Positions 28,168 through 38,293 are shown, counted from the first letter of the stretch. The stretch is DNA of 64,000 nt from Pseudomonas mediterranea CFBP 5447 (GCF_000774145.1 NZ_KN322984.1:109435-173434); one strand, 5' to 3'. Notes: generated by a model not told the origin, from the sequence alone. Numbers and translations are program-made.

Positions 28168-28644
28168 TTATTTGGAGTCGCGGTGCTCGAACTCGCCTTC
28201 GATCACATTGGGTTCTCGGCCCAGGGGTTCTCGCGGCGCCGGACCACCACGGGGCTGGAGGTCGTCGGCAAACGCCCGCTGGCGCATCGCCTGTTCCTCG
28301 GCGCGCTGGCGCATCTTGTTGGCCAGCAACCGACGGGTGAAAGGCAACAACATGATCAGGCCCACCACGTCGCTGATGAAGCCGGGCAGGATCAGCAGAC
28401 CGCCGCCCAGGGCCAGCATCAGACCTTCGAGCATGGTCTGGGCAGGCAGCTCGCCGCGGCTCAGGCTTTCACGGGCACGCAAGGCCGTGGCAAGGCCGGC
28501 GATGCGCAGCACGAACACGCCGAGCATCGAGCCAAGAATGACCAGCAGCAGGGCCGGGAAAAACCCGATCGCACCGCTGACCTTTACGAATACGAACAGC
28601 TCCAACACCGGGAACAGCAGAAAGAGCAATAAAAAAGGGCGCAT
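28168..28644 (-). CDS. fxsA: FxsA family membrane protein
   Basis: A 158-residue inner-membrane protein of the FxsA family, whose E. coli member eases exclusion of phage T7 by F plasmids. Three to four membrane segments occupy about residues 3-110 (PFLLLFLLFPVLELFVFV and LALGGGLLILPGFISDVVGLIMLLP), followed by a charged cytoplasmic tail. Located upstream of groES on the same strand, as in many gammaproteobacteria. Physiological role unknown. Confidence 0.9.
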   Translation of the reverse strand: MRPFLLLFLLFPVLELFVFVKVSGAIGFFPALLLVILGSMLGVFVLRIAGLATALRARESLSRGELPAQTMLEGLMLALGGGLLILPGFISDVVGLIMLLPFTRRLLANKMRQRAEEQAMRQRAFADDLQPRGGPAPREPLGREPNVIEGEFEHRDSK

Positions 28645-28711
28645 CGAATGGTTTCCTTAACGCAAGAAATCCTTGCTATGAAACCCTAAATGACGTCGCC
28701 CTTTCGTGAAT

Positions 28712-29443
28712 TCAAGCGTCGGCCGCTGCATTTTTCGGCCATTGTTCGGCGTGAGCCAGATAAACCAAGGCTTCGCGCACTTGTGTCGGCGTGTTGCAGG
28801 ACGCAGGAAATGCCAACCAATGCAGCCCCTGACCGATACGCAGGTGCATGCCTTCGCTGTCGATGCCCACCAGTTGCGCCGCTTCGGTCCTGGGCAGATC
28901 GGCCCGCTCGACGTAATGGGCGATGGCCTTGGCATGATCCGCATTCATGTGCTCGATCATGCTCGCCTCGGCTTTGCCGGCAAAGGGGTTGGCCAAGGTG
29001 ATCCGGTCGATCCAGTGGATGGCGCCAAAACCGCCGATGTAGCGATGGCGCACAGGATCGAGCACCCAGAAATCGAAATCGTGGGCCTTGTGGTAGTTCC
29101 GCGATTCAGGAAAGTAGCGGTAATAACGCTCGGCGGCAGCCTCGATGGCGGCGCTGTCTTCAAGTTTCCGCGCCTCGGCCAGGTAGGTCAGGCGCCCCAC
29201 GGCCTGTATGTCCTCGGCGCCCCGCTCGCCCACCAGCATGGAGCACTTGGGGTCTTTCTGCAGGTTGTGGGTGTGCTGGGCGATGCGGCTGATCAGGATC
29301 AACGGTCGCCCCTGCTCGTCCAGGCAATACGGCACCACGGAGCCGAACGGAAAGCCAGGCATGGATTTGGAATGGGTGGAGAGCATTCCACGGTATTCCT
29401 TGAGCAGTAATTCTCGTGCATGCTTGGCAGTGTCAACGCTCAA
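28712..29443 (-). CDS. hugZ: HugZ-family heme-utilisation protein (TTG start)
   Basis: A 243-residue protein: an N-terminal split-barrel of the pyridoxamine 5'-phosphate oxidase fold (about 12-160) plus a C-terminal DUF2470 domain ([15 protein letters not shown]). HugZ/HutZ proteins bind heme and take part in its storage or breakdown; a flavin role is also possible. The start is TTG 29443, directed by AAGGAG 7 nt upstream; no ATG or GTG is available at that point. Only 56 bp separate it from the divergent SDR gene. Confidence 0.85.
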   Translation of the reverse strand: MSVDTAKHARELLLKEYRGMLSTHSKSMPGFPFGSVVPYCLDEQGRPLILISRIAQHTHNLQKDPKCSMLVGERGAEDIQAVGRLTYLAEARKLEDSAAIEAAAERYYRYFPESRNYHKAHDFDFWVLDPVRHRYIGGFGAIHWIDRITLANPFAGKAEASMIEHMNADHAKAIAHYVERADLPRTEAAQLVGIDSEGMHLRIGQGLHWLAFPASCNTPTQVREALVYLAHAEQWPKNAAADA

Positions 29444-29499
29444 TTTATGACTCCTTGAATGAAATTCGTCTAAAAACGCTCAGACACCTGGACATACGA

Positions 29500-30258
29500 A
29501 TGCAACTCACTGACAAAGTAATCATTATCACCGGCGGTTGCCAGGGTCTGGGCCGCTCCATGGCCGAGTATTTTGCCGGCAAAGGCGCGAAGCTCGCCCT
29601 CGTGGACCTCAACCAGGAGAAACTCGACCAGGCCGTTGCCGCCTGCGTGGCCAAGGGCGTCGAAGCCCGGGCCTACCTGTGCAACGTGGCCAATGAAGAG
29701 CAGGTGAGCGACATGGTCGCTCGGGTTGCCCAGGATTTCGGCGCGATCCACGGGCTGATCAACAACGCCGGGATCCTGCGTGACGGCTTGCTGCTCAAGG
29801 TCAAGGACGGCGAGATGACCAAGATGAGCCTGGCCCAGTGGCAGGCCGTGATCGACGTCAACCTCACCGGCGTGTTCCTGTGCACCCGTGAAGTGGCGGC
29901 GAAAATGGTCGAGCTGAAGAACAGCGGCACCATCATCAATATCTCGTCGATCTCCCGGGCCGGCAACATCGGCCAGACCAACTACTCGGCCGCCAAGGCC
30001 GGCGTGGCAGCCGCCACCGTGACCTGGGCCAAGGAACTGGCGCGCTACGGCATTCGTGTCGCGGGCATCGCACCGGGCTTCATCGAAACCGAGATGACCC
30101 AAAGCATGAAACCCGAGGCCCTGGAAAGAATGACATCGGCGATTCCACTCCGGCGCATGGGTCGGCCCGAAGAGATCGCTCATTCAGCGGCCTATATCTT
30201 CGAGAACGACTATTACACCGGACGGATCCTGGAGATGGATGGCGGGTTGCGGATGTAA
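29500..30258 (+). CDS. SDR-family oxidoreductase (FabG-like)
   Basis: A 252-residue NAD(P)-dependent short-chain dehydrogenase. The cofactor motif is TGGCQGLG (12-19), NNAG is present near 88, the catalytic Ser lies in NISSIS, and YSAAK near 168 holds Tyr/Lys. It ends in the family's MDGGLRM. The sequence resembles 3-oxoacyl-ACP reductases but lies away from fatty acid synthesis genes, so the substrate is open. The ATG 29500 has only a weak Shine-Dalgarno sequence (TGGA). Confidence 0.87.
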   Translation: MQLTDKVIIITGGCQGLGRSMAEYFAGKGAKLALVDLNQEKLDQAVAACVAKGVEARAYLCNVANEEQVSDMVARVAQDFGAIHGLINNAGILRDGLLLKVKDGEMTKMSLAQWQAVIDVNLTGVFLCTREVAAKMVELKNSGTIINISSISRAGNIGQTNYSAAKAGVAAATVTWAKELARYGIRVAGIAPGFIETEMTQSMKPEALERMTSAIPLRRMGRPEEIAHSAAYIFENDYYTGRILEMDGGLRM

Positions 30259-30276
30259 AGCCGCCGCAAAAACCAG

Positions 30277-30366
30277 TGTGGGAGCGAGCCTGCTCGCGAT
30301 GGCGGTGTGTCAGTCAACCCGAGGTTGAATGTAATTCCGCTATCGCGAGCAGGCTCGCTCCCACAG
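30277..30366. repeat. REP doublet (REPIN), family 1
   Basis: Inverted copies at about 30277-30302 and 30341-30366 fill the gap between two convergent genes. Confidence 0.9.
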
Positions 30367-30382
30367 GATTTGAGTCCAACCG

Positions 30383-31477
30383 TCAATCGTCGCTGACCGT
30401 AATATTCGGCATCGCCGGTGCTGCCGCTTCCTGCAACACGATCCGCGCACCGACATGACGGGCCAGTTCCTGATAGACCATGGCGATCTGGCTGTCCGGC
30501 TCGGCGATCACCGTCGGCTTGCCGTCGTCCGCCTGCTCGCGGATCAGCATCGACAATGGCAACGAAGCCAGCAGTTCGACGCCGTACTGGGTCGCCAGTT
30601 TTTCCCCGCCGCCCTCGCCGAACAGATGTTCAGCGTGCCCGCAGTTCGAACAGATGTGCACCGCCATGTTTTCCACCACGCCCAGCACCGGGATGTTCAC
30701 CTTGCGGAACATCTCCACCCCCTTACGGGCGTCCAGCAGGGCCAGGTCCTGGGGCGTGGTGACGATCACCGCGCCGGCCACTGGGACTTTCTGCGCCAGG
30801 GTCAGCTGGATATCGCCGGTGCCGGGCGGCATGTCGATCACCAGGTAATCCAGGTCGCCCCAGGCGGTTTGTGTCACCAGTTGCAGCAAGGCACCGGACA
30901 CCATCGGCCCGCGCCAGACCATTGGCGTGTTGTCGTCGGTCAGGAACGCCATGGACATGACCTCCACGCCATGGGACTTGATCGGCACGAACCACTTCTG
31001 TTCCTTGACCTGCGGCCGGGTGCCCTCAGCGATGCCGAACATGATGCCCTGGCTCGGGCCGTAGATGTCCGCGTCGAGCATCCCGACCTTCGCCCCTTCA
31101 CGGGCCAGGGCCAGGGCCAGGTTGGCGGCGGTGGTGGACTTGCCCACGCCACCCTTGCCCGAGGCCACGGCGATCACGTTCTTGACGTTCGCCAACCCCG
31201 GCACCTGTGCCTGGGCCTTGTGCGGGGCGATCACGCTGGTGACATCGACTTTGGCGCTGGTCACACCCTCCAGGGCCTCGATGGCCATCTGCAGCATCTG
31301 CGCCCAACCGCTCTTGAACAGATCGGCGGCATAGCCGATTTCCAACTGGACATTGACACGATCGCCCTGGATATCGATAGCGCGCACGCATCCGGCGCTG
31401 ACCGGGTCCTGGTTCAGATAGGGGTCGGTGTATTGGCGAAGGACGGCTTCCACCGTTGCGCGATTGACGGCGCTCAT
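30383..31477 (-). CDS. apbC: Iron-sulfur cluster carrier ApbC/Mrp
   Basis: A 364-residue cytoplasmic P-loop NTPase that delivers Fe-S clusters. It has an N-terminal MIP18-like domain (about 1-90), a deviant Walker A SGKGGVGKSTTAANLALALA (about 106-125) and the cluster-binding CSNCGH (CxxC, about 281-286). I chose ATG 31477 (MSAVNRATVEAVL) because GGAG is 6 nt upstream; the longer frame to 31483 needs a TTG. It diverges from metG, the usual neighbour in gammaproteobacteria. Confidence 0.94.
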   Translation of the reverse strand: MSAVNRATVEAVLRQYTDPYLNQDPVSAGCVRAIDIQGDRVNVQLEIGYAADLFKSGWAQMLQMAIEALEGVTSAKVDVTSVIAPHKAQAQVPGLANVKNVIAVASGKGGVGKSTTAANLALALAREGAKVGMLDADIYGPSQGIMFGIAEGTRPQVKEQKWFVPIKSHGVEVMSMAFLTDDNTPMVWRGPMVSGALLQLVTQTAWGDLDYLVIDMPPGTGDIQLTLAQKVPVAGAVIVTTPQDLALLDARKGVEMFRKVNIPVLGVVENMAVHICSNCGHAEHLFGEGGGEKLATQYGVELLASLPLSMLIREQADDGKPTVIAEPDSQIAMVYQELARHVGARIVLQEAAAPAMPNITVSDD

Positions 31478-31570
31478 GGGCAACTCCGATAGCAGGGCTT
31501 GAAAAACAGGTCGTCATCCTACGCCGCCCATTCTTTTGTGGCGACCCAATTACTGATGTGCGAGCGTCCT

Positions 31571-31702
31571 TGTGGCGAGGGAGCTTGCTCCCGCTCGGCT
31601 GCGCAGCAGCCGCAGACCGGTTGGCGCTACCCGTTTCCAGTTTGGATGGACGAATTTGGGGGCGGCTTCGCCCCCCAGCGGGAGCAAGCTCCCTCGCCAC
31701 AC
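31571..31702. repeat. Inverted repeat element, family 2
   Basis: Outer arms TGTGGCGAGGGAGCTTGCTC (31571-31590) and the reverse complement (about 31680-31700) enclose an inner GC-rich pair. It occupies much of the 331-bp divergent gap between apbC and metG. Confidence 0.85.
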
Positions 31703-31808
31703 ACATCATCCATAACCCAGCAGCACCTGGAAACAGGCCCGAAGGGTGAAAAAAAGCCGCCGGCGCTTTATAGTGGCCGACCTCCGTTTCATCAAGTAGC
31801 CGAGCCCC

Positions 31809-33854
31809 ATGTCCGAGCCACGCAAGATCCTCGTCACCAGCGCCCTGCCCTATGCCAATGGTTCGATTCACCTCGGCCATATGCTGGAGTACATCCAGAC
31901 CGATATGTGGGTGCGCTTCCAGAAACATCGCGGCAACCAATGCATTTATGTCTGCGCCGACGACGCCCACGGTTCGGCCATCATGTTGCGCGCGGAAAAG
32001 GAAGGCATCACCCCGGAACAACTGATCGCCAATGTCCAGGCTGAACACAGCGCCGACTTTGCCGAGTTCCTGGTGGACTTCGACAACTTCCACTCCACTC
32101 ACGCCGAAGAAAACCGTGAGCTGTCGAGCCAGATCTACCTGAAGTTGCGTGACGCCGGGCACATCGCTACCCGTTCGATCACGCAGTATTTCGACCCGGA
32201 AAAGAAAATGTTCCTGGCCGACCGCTTCATCAAGGGCACCTGCCCGAAATGCGGCACCGAAGACCAGTACGGCGACAACTGCGAAAAATGCGGCGCGACC
32301 TACGCACCGACCGACCTGAAAGATCCGAAGTCGGCCATCTCCGGCGCGACCCCGGTGCTCAAGGACTCCCAGCATTTCTTCTTCAAGCTGCCGGACTTCC
32401 AGCAGATGCTGCAGGACTGGACCCGCAGCGGCACCCTGCAGGACGCCGTCGCCAACAAGCTTGCCGAATGGCTCGACGCCGGCCTGCAACAGTGGGACAT
32501 CTCCCGCGATGCGCCGTACTTCGGCTTCGAGATCCCCGACGAGCCGGGCAAGTATTTCTACGTCTGGCTGGATGCCCCCATCGGCTACATGGCCAGCTTC
32601 AAGAACCTCTGCAACCGCACGCCGGAATTGGATTTCGACGCGTTCTGGGGCAAGGATTCCACCGCCGAGCTGTACCATTTCATCGGCAAGGACATCGTCA
32701 ACTTCCACGCCCTGTTCTGGCCTGCGATGCTCGAAGGCGCCGGCTTCCGCAAGCCGACCGGCATCAACGTCCACGGCTACCTGACCGTCAATGGTCAGAA
32801 GATGTCCAAGTCCCGCGGCACGTTCATCAAGGCCCGCACCTACCTGGACCACCTGTCGCCGGAATACCTGCGCTACTACTACGCGGCCAAGCTTGGCCGT
32901 GGCGTCGACGATCTGGACCTGAACCTCGAGGACTTCGTGCAGAAGGTCAACTCCGACCTGGTAGGCAAGGTGGTCAACATCGCCAGCCGTTGCGCCGGTT
33001 TTATCCACAAGGGCAACACCGGCGTACTGGTGGCGGGCAATGCCGCACCGGAGCTGACCGACGCGTTCCTGGCCGCAGCGCCAAGCATCGCCGAAGCCTA
33101 CGAGGCCCGCGACTTTGCCCGCGCCATGCGCGAGATCATGGCCCTGGCCGACCGTGCCAATGCCTGGATCGCCGACAAGGCGCCGTGGTCGCTGAACAAA
33201 CAGGAAGGCAAGCAGGATGAGGTCCAGGCGATCTGCGCGCTGGGCGTCAACCTGTTCCGCCAGCTGGTGATTTTCCTCAAGCCGGTGTTGCCACTGCTGG
33301 CCGCCGATGCCGAGGCGTTCCTGAACGTCGCGCCGCTGACCTGGAACGATCACCAGACCCTGCTGAGCAATCATCAGTTGAACGAGTTCAAGCCACTGAT
33401 GACCCGCATCGACGCCGCCAAGGTGCAAGCCATGACCGACGCCTCCAAGGAAGACCTGGCCGCCAGCCAGACCGACACCGGCGCTGCAACCGGCAACGGC
33501 GAACTGGTCAAGGACCCGCTGTCGCCGGAAATCGAGTTCGACGCGTTTGCCGCCGTTGACCTGCGCGTGGCGCTGATCGTCAAGGCCGAGGCCGTCGAGG
33601 GCGCCGACAAGCTGCTGCGTCTGACCCTGGACATCGGTGACGAGCAACGCAACGTGTTCTCCGGCATCAAGAGCGCCTATCCGGACCCGGCCAAGCTCGA
33701 AGGCCGGTTGACGATGATGATCGCCAACCTCAAGCCGCGCAAAATGCGCTTCGGCATCTCTGAAGGCATGGTGATGGCGGCAGGCCCAGGCGGCGAGGAA
33801 ATCTACCTGCTGAGCCCGGACAGCGGCGCCAAGCCGGGTCAGCGGATCAAGTAA
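31809..33854 (+). CDS. metG: Methionyl-tRNA synthetase
   Basis: A 681-residue class I synthetase charging tRNA-Met. HLGH (HIGH motif, 21-24) and KMSKS (about 333-337) are intact. The zinc-binding CPKCG and CEKCG pairs lie near 145-161. The C-terminal ~110 residues (from about 575, [14 protein letters not shown] onward) are the EMAP-II-like tRNA-binding and dimerisation domain. No strong ribosome binding site is visible. It precedes the rnf operon. Confidence 0.98.
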   Translation: MSEPRKILVTSALPYANGSIHLGHMLEYIQTDMWVRFQKHRGNQCIYVCADDAHGSAIMLRAEKEGITPEQLIANVQAEHSADFAEFLVDFDNFHSTHAEENRELSSQIYLKLRDAGHIATRSITQYFDPEKKMFLADRFIKGTCPKCGTEDQYGDNCEKCGATYAPTDLKDPKSAISGATPVLKDSQHFFFKLPDFQQMLQDWTRSGTLQDAVANKLAEWLDAGLQQWDISRDAPYFGFEIPDEPGKYFYVWLDAPIGYMASFKNLCNRTPELDFDAFWGKDSTAELYHFIGKDIVNFHALFWPAMLEGAGFRKPTGINVHGYLTVNGQKMSKSRGTFIKARTYLDHLSPEYLRYYYAAKLGRGVDDLDLNLEDFVQKVNSDLVGKVVNIASRCAGFIHKGNTGVLVAGNAAPELTDAFLAAAPSIAEAYEARDFARAMREIMALADRANAWIADKAPWSLNKQEGKQDEVQAICALGVNLFRQLVIFLKPVLPLLAADAEAFLNVAPLTWNDHQTLLSNHQLNEFKPLMTRIDAAKVQAMTDASKEDLAASQTDTGAATGNGELVKDPLSPEIEFDAFAAVDLRVALIVKAEAVEGADKLLRLTLDIGDEQRNVFSGIKSAYPDPAKLEGRLTMMIANLKPRKMRFGISEGMVMAAGPGGEEIYLLSPDSGAKPGQRIK

Positions 33855-33874
33855 AGCGGCTGTACGTTGCACCG

Positions 33875-33910
33875 ATCCCACAGACGCTTCGCAAGCGGCT
33901 GTGGGATTTT
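33875..33910 (+). terminator. Terminator after metG
   Basis: The stem ATCCCACAG.../...CTGTGGGAT has an inner paired section (CGCTT/AAGCG) and is followed by TTTT. It lies 21 bp after the metG stop. Confidence 0.75.
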
Positions 33911-33971
33911 CATATCTGGCCTGCCGGATAATGCCTAATCTTGTAACAGGTCCTTTGTCGCCCAATACCTC

Positions 33972-34544
33972 ATGTCCGACATCCTTCTCACATTGCTCGG
34001 CACTGCCCTGATCAACAACCTGGTGTTGCATTGGCCGCTGGGCGTCGATCCGCTGCTGAAGGCTGGCGGAAGACGACAGGTCCATGCCCTGGGCCTGGCC
34101 TCGACATGCCTGATGCCGATAGTCGGCACCCTGGGTTACCTGATCGACCATTGGCTGCTGATGCCGTCAGGCCTGACGTCGCTGCGCCTGTTTGCCTGGC
34201 TGCCCCTGAGCGTCCTGCTGATCAGGCCGTTGCTGCGCCTGCTGGCACGTTGGCTGCCGACACTGCCGTTCAAGGGATTGTGGCCACTGTTGCTTGGCAA
34301 CGCCGGCATACTGGGTGTCACGCTGCTCAATTGCCTGGACGATCAGGGGCTGGCCCACGCCATGGCCCTGAGCCTGGGTGCCGGACTGGGCTTCTGGCTG
34401 GTGTTGAGCCTGTTCGACGATCTGCGCCAGCGCACCCTCGATAACGATATTCCCCTCCCCTTTCGAGGCCTGCCTGTTCAGTTGATTGCCGCCGGTTTGA
34501 TGGCGGTGGCGTTCCTTGGATTACGCGGGCTGGTCAAGACATGA
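33972..34544 (+). CDS. rnfA: RnfA/RsxA-like membrane subunit, cluster cysteines lost
   Basis: A 190-residue, six-helix inner-membrane protein aligned along its whole length with E. coli RsxA: shared GT-L-NN start, LGLA core, [15 protein letters not shown] and final LVK. In RsxA/RnfA, a cysteine in LGLCPF and one in TTNCAVLG hold a 2Fe-2S cluster within the membrane with two Cys of RnfE. Here these read PLGVDPL (Asp26) and LLGNAGILG (Ala111), so both ligands are missing. It is first of an rnfA-B-D-G-E-nth operon with 4-nt and larger overlaps. Subunit identity is firm; function as a canonical ion-pumping ferredoxin:NAD reductase is doubtful. Confidence 0.85.
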   Translation: MSDILLTLLGTALINNLVLHWPLGVDPLLKAGGRRQVHALGLASTCLMPIVGTLGYLIDHWLLMPSGLTSLRLFAWLPLSVLLIRPLLRLLARWLPTLPFKGLWPLLLGNAGILGVTLLNCLDDQGLAHAMALSLGAGLGFWLVLSLFDDLRQRTLDNDIPLPFRGLPVQLIAAGLMAVAFLGLRGLVKT

Positions 34545-35554
34545 ACCTGATTCAACGTATCGACGCCCTGCTACCGCAAACCCAATGCGGCAAGTGCGGT
34601 CATCCGGGATGCAAGCCCTACGCCGAAGGCATCGCCGAGGGCGAGCCGATCAACAAATGCCCACCCGGTGCAAGCGAAACCATCGCCGCCCTGGCCGACC
34701 TGCTGAAAATACCGGTACTGGAACTCGATACCAGCCGCGGCTCGGCCCCCGCGCAAATAGCCTTCATCCGTGAGGCCGAATGCATCGGCTGCACCAAGTG
34801 CATCCAGGCCTGCCCGGTGGACGCGATTGTCGGCGCGGCAAAACTGATGCACACCGTTCTCATCGACGAATGCACGGGCTGCGATCTCTGCGTGGCTCCC
34901 TGCCCGGTCGACTGCATTGAAATGCGGCCCTTGCCGATGACAACCGTGGTGCCGGTTGTCGGCGGACTGGCCTTCAGTCCCGAGCAACAGCAGGCCCGTA
35001 CCGCCAAGCGCAACCATGCCCGGCGGCGCTTCGAACAACGCAATGCGCGTTTACTTCGTGAAGAAGAGCAGCGCCAGGCGGAGCGCCTGGCCAGAACCCA
35101 GAACGCTGCCAAACCCCAAGCCCAGCCCCGGGCCATCGATCCGGTGCAAGCCGCACTGGAACGGGTACGCGCGCAAAAAGCCGCCAGCGCCGATGCCGCG
35201 CTGAAAAAGGCCAAGGTCGACCTGGCCATGAGCCGGGCACAATTGAACAAATCCTTGAAAGCATTCGGCCATCCGCCGACATTTGAGCAGCAGTCGCAAC
35301 TGATCCTGCTGCAACGCCAGTACGAAGCGGCGGAGCAGGCCTTGGCGCAATTGGAAAACACCGCGCCCCCCGTCGCGCCGGCCCCTGCACCGGCGCGGGA
35401 TGCCGAACTGAAGCGGGCGAAGATTCAACTGGCGATGCGGCGCGCGGAGCTCAGCAAAGCCCGGGCTGCGGCAGCCTCGGACGCAGACGTACAGGCGTTG
35501 GAACAAGCGGTCGAAAACGCCGAACGCCAGGTGGACGCCCATGCCACTTCCTGA
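34541..35554 (+). CDS. rnfB: RnfB/RsxB-like ferredoxin subunit, no membrane anchor, extended coiled tail
   Basis: A 337-residue protein. An N-terminal Fe-S domain ([10 protein letters not shown]...C, about 15-43) and two 4Fe-4S ferredoxin motifs ([12 protein letters not shown] near 82-93, [12 protein letters not shown] near 112-123) are intact. Canonical RnfB begins with a hydrophobic anchor; this one starts directly at [14 protein letters not shown], with no space for it. From about 145 onward it carries ~190 residues of Ala/Lys/Arg/Gln-rich helix ([30 protein letters not shown]), reminiscent of RnfC tails. Overlaps rnfA by 4 nt and rnfD by 14 nt, leaving no room for rnfC. Confidence 0.85.
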   Translation: MNLIQRIDALLPQTQCGKCGHPGCKPYAEGIAEGEPINKCPPGASETIAALADLLKIPVLELDTSRGSAPAQIAFIREAECIGCTKCIQACPVDAIVGAAKLMHTVLIDECTGCDLCVAPCPVDCIEMRPLPMTTVVPVVGGLAFSPEQQQARTAKRNHARRRFEQRNARLLREEEQRQAERLARTQNAAKPQAQPRAIDPVQAALERVRAQKAASADAALKKAKVDLAMSRAQLNKSLKAFGHPPTFEQQSQLILLQRQYEAAEQALAQLENTAPPVAPAPAPARDAELKRAKIQLAMRRAELSKARAAAASDADVQALEQAVENAERQVDAHATS

Positions 35555-36527
35555 AGCCCCGGAGGAGCGGCTGCGGCAAGCGATGATACGCGTGCTGTTG
35601 GCCACGCTGCCCGGCGTGCTGGCCCTGATGTGGTTCTATGGCTGGGGCATAGTCCTCAACCTGTTGCTCTCCGGAATCACCGCATTGGCGGTCGAAGCAC
35701 TGGTGCTGCGCTTGCGGCATCGACCGCTCAAAGCCGAACTGAGCGACGGCAGCGCGCTGGTCAGCGCCACATTGTTGGCCCTGGCCTTGCCGGCCTATTG
35801 CCCATGGTGGCTGACAGTGACCGCGGCCGCTTGCGCCTTGTTGTTCGGCAAGCACCTGTGGGGCGGCGTCGGCAATAACCCGTTCAACCCGGCCATGCTC
35901 GGCTACGCCCTGATGCTGGTGGCATTCCCCGCCCACATGAGCCAATGGCCAATGCCCCATGGCGTCGGCTTGCTTGAAGGCCTGCAACAGGTGGTTGGCG
36001 TTCATCCCAGCCCCGATGCCTGGGCCGGCGCGACAGCGTTGGACAGCTTGCGCATCAACAAAAGCCTGACCATCGATGAGTTGTTCGCCAGCCATCCGGC
36101 GTTCGGACGTTTCGGTGGTCGCGGGGTCGAGTGGATCAACCTGGCGTTCCTGGCGGGCGGTCTGTTTCTGCTGCAACAACGCGTGTTCAGTTGGCACGCG
36201 CCAGTAGGCATGCTGGCCGGCCTGTTCACCATCAGTCTGTTGTGCTGGAACGGCTCCGGCTCGGACTCCCACGGCTCTCCGCTGTTTCATCTGCTGACGG
36301 GGGCAACCCTGCTGGGAGCGTTTTTCATCGTGACCGAACCGGTCTCGGGACCCAAGGCGTCGCTCGCCCGCCTTTTGTTCGGTGCAGGCGTAGGGCTGCT
36401 GGTCTATCTGATCCGTATCTGGGGCGGTTATCCGGACGGCATGGCCTTTGCGGTGCTGCTGATGAACCTCGGGGTGCCGGCGCTGGAGCGTATCGTCGAG
36501 GCACGGCAAGGACGGCCAGCACCATGA
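35541..36527 (+). CDS. rnfD: RnfD/RsxD-like flavin membrane subunit
   Basis: A 328-residue inner-membrane protein with about nine membrane helices. Conserved segments include [18 protein letters not shown] (about 107-123) and [11 protein letters not shown], where Thr165 stands for the FMN-bearing Thr of RnfD. In canonical complexes RnfD passes electrons and is part of the ion path. It overlaps rnfB by 14 nt and rnfG by 4 nt. The FMN attachment motif is kept even though the Fe-S ligands of RnfA/E are not. Confidence 0.87.
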   Translation: MPLPEAPEERLRQAMIRVLLATLPGVLALMWFYGWGIVLNLLLSGITALAVEALVLRLRHRPLKAELSDGSALVSATLLALALPAYCPWWLTVTAAACALLFGKHLWGGVGNNPFNPAMLGYALMLVAFPAHMSQWPMPHGVGLLEGLQQVVGVHPSPDAWAGATALDSLRINKSLTIDELFASHPAFGRFGGRGVEWINLAFLAGGLFLLQQRVFSWHAPVGMLAGLFTISLLCWNGSGSDSHGSPLFHLLTGATLLGAFFIVTEPVSGPKASLARLLFGAGVGLLVYLIRIWGGYPDGMAFAVLLMNLGVPALERIVEARQGRPAP

Positions 36528-37135
36528 GAAATCCCGGCGGTCTTGCCCTCTTGGCGTTGTTGACCGCTCTCGGTCTCGGCGCCACTTACCTCCTGCAAAT
36601 CGGCACTGCCGAGCGCATCGAGGTCCAGCAACAGACCCTCGCGAACAGAACCCTGCTCGAAGTGCTGCCGACTGACCTGTACGACAACCAGCCATTGGCA
36701 CAACCGGTATTGACGGAGGCTGTCCCCCTAGCCCATAGCACGCTGTTGGGCGGCTACCTCGCGACCCATGCCGGCCAGCCCGCCGCCGTGTTGTTACGCA
36801 GCCAGGCGCTGGGCTACGAAGGCAGCATCGAACTGCTGATCGCCATCGACCCGTCGGGCCGTCTGCTGGGGGTGAAAACCCTGCGCCAGGCCGAGACACC
36901 GGGCCTCGGCGCAGCCATTGCCGGTTGGCCGAATGCCTGGCTGCAGACCTTCAATGGCAAATCCCGCGTGGCTCCCAGCGACAGCGGCTGGGCCTTGAAA
37001 AAGGATCAGGGACAATTCGATCAACTGGCCGGCGCAACGGTGACCTCCCGGGCGGTGCTCCAGGCCGTTCACGATGCGTTGCGCTATTTCGACGAACACA
37101 AGGCATCCTTGGCTGGAGGCACTGCCCATGAATAA
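36524..37135 (+). CDS. rnfG: RnfG/RsxG-like FMN-binding subunit
   Basis: A 203-residue protein with an N-terminal membrane anchor (about 6-24) and a periplasmic FMN-binding domain. Covalent flavin attachment is predicted at Thr174 in AGATVTS, the usual site in this family; ETPGLGA (about 124-130) is also conserved. The ATG at 36524 overlaps the rnfD stop (ATGA). Keeping both flavin sites (RnfD and RnfG) implies that electron transfer is still selected. Confidence 0.88.
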   Translation: MRNPGGLALLALLTALGLGATYLLQIGTAERIEVQQQTLANRTLLEVLPTDLYDNQPLAQPVLTEAVPLAHSTLLGGYLATHAGQPAAVLLRSQALGYEGSIELLIAIDPSGRLLGVKTLRQAETPGLGAAIAGWPNAWLQTFNGKSRVAPSDSGWALKKDQGQFDQLAGATVTSRAVLQAVHDALRYFDEHKASLAGGTAHE

Positions 37136-37658
37136 ACAATCACTGACCCACGGCCTGTTGCTCGTGCCCCTGGTCGGCGCCAGCAGCTCATTGGTCAATG
37201 CCCTGGGCCTGTGGGTGGCCTGGATGCTGATCAGCGGCGGCCACGGCTTGGCAATGGGCCTCCTGCGACCGCGCCTGAGCGCCTATCAGCGCTTGCTGAC
37301 TTCTATCGTCCTGGCCGCTACCCTGACCGCCTGCGCCAGCCTCGTCGCACAGGCCTGGTGGCTGGAATGGTACCGACCGTTGAGCCTTTATGTCGGCTGG
37401 ATAGCCTTGAGCTGCGTGGCGCAGGAACACGACAGTTCTTTCATCGAGCCGCGCCTGCCCGGCTATCTAATGCTGACGGGACTGTTCGGCCTGTTGATGC
37501 TCTGCATGGGCGCCCTGCGCGAACTGATCGGCAAAGGTACGCCATTGGCCTTGATTGCCCCCGGAGGGTTCCTGTTGCTCGGCCTGTTGCTGGCGGCCTA
37601 CCAGGCTTGGATGCCTGCCAAAACCCAATCATCCCTCGAGGAAACGCCGCGCCCATGA
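37128..37658 (+). CDS. rnfE: RnfE/RsxE-like membrane subunit, shortened and degenerate
   Basis: A 176-residue membrane protein related to RnfE; E. coli RsxE is about 231 residues. The first cluster Cys (LGLCPLL) is replaced by Val13 (LLLVPLVG). The second position keeps Cys96 (LSCVAQEHDSS against TNCIVVGRAEA). GALRELIGKGTPL and the PGGFLLLGLLLA end are recognisable. It overlaps rnfG by 8 nt and nth by 4 nt. With RnfA, only one of the four expected cluster cysteines remains. Confidence 0.8.
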   Translation: MNKQSLTHGLLLVPLVGASSSLVNALGLWVAWMLISGGHGLAMGLLRPRLSAYQRLLTSIVLAATLTACASLVAQAWWLEWYRPLSLYVGWIALSCVAQEHDSSFIEPRLPGYLMLTGLFGLLMLCMGALRELIGKGTPLALIAPGGFLLLGLLLAAYQAWMPAKTQSSLEETPRP

Positions 37659-38293
37659 ACGCCGCAAAACGCCTGGAAATATTTCGTCGCTTTCACGAAG
37701 ACAACCCCGAGCCGAAAACCGAACTGGCCTATTCCTCGCCGTTCGAGTTGTTGATCGCGGTGATCCTCTCGGCCCAGTCCACCGATGTCGGCGTCAACAA
37801 GGCCACGGCCAAGCTGTTTCCGGTGGCCAACACTCCAGAGGCGATCCATGCCCTGGGTGTCGAAGGACTATCGGAGTACATCAAGACCATCGGCCTGTTC
37901 AACAGCAAGGCAAAGAACGTGATCGAAACCTGCCGCCTGTTGATCGAGCGCCATGGCAGTGTCGTTCCCCAGACCCGCGAGGCGCTGGAAGCCCTTCCCG
38001 GCGTAGGCCGCAAGACCGCCAACGTGGTGCTCAATACCGCATTCCGCCAGTTGACCATGGCCGTGGACACCCACATTTTCCGCGTCAGCAACCGCACCGG
38101 CCTGGCGCCGGGCAAGAACGTGGTGGAAGTGGAGAAGAAGCTGATGAAATTCGTGCCCAAGGAGTACCTTCTCGACTCCCATCACTGGCTGATCCTGCAT
38201 GGGCGCTACGTCTGCCTGGCACGCAAGCCCCGCTGCGGCAGTTGTCGGATCGAAGACCTGTGCGAATACAAGCACAAGACCTCTGACGATTGA
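37655..38293 (+). CDS. nth: Endonuclease III (Nth)
   Basis: A 212-residue DNA glycosylase/AP lyase that removes oxidised pyrimidines. The helix-hairpin-helix LPGVGRKTANVV contains catalytic Lys120, and Asp138 lies in VDTHIFRV. The C-terminal 4Fe-4S loop (CLARKPRCGSCRIEDLC) has all four cysteines. It ends the rnf operon, the standard place in gammaproteobacteria, and overlaps rnfE by 4 nt. Confidence 0.98.
   Translation: MNAAKRLEIFRRFHEDNPEPKTELAYSSPFELLIAVILSAQSTDVGVNKATAKLFPVANTPEAIHALGVEGLSEYIKTIGLFNSKAKNVIETCRLLIERHGSVVPQTREALEALPGVGRKTANVVLNTAFRQLTMAVDTHIFRVSNRTGLAPGKNVVEVEKKLMKFVPKEYLLDSHHWLILHGRYVCLARKPRCGSCRIEDLCEYKHKTSDD

Noticed and set aside
31098..34151. Very long open frame on the minus strand opposite metG
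   Set aside because: It is the antisense shadow of metG and the apbC start region in GC-rich DNA. metG has complete catalytic motifs; the antisense product has no recognisable domain.
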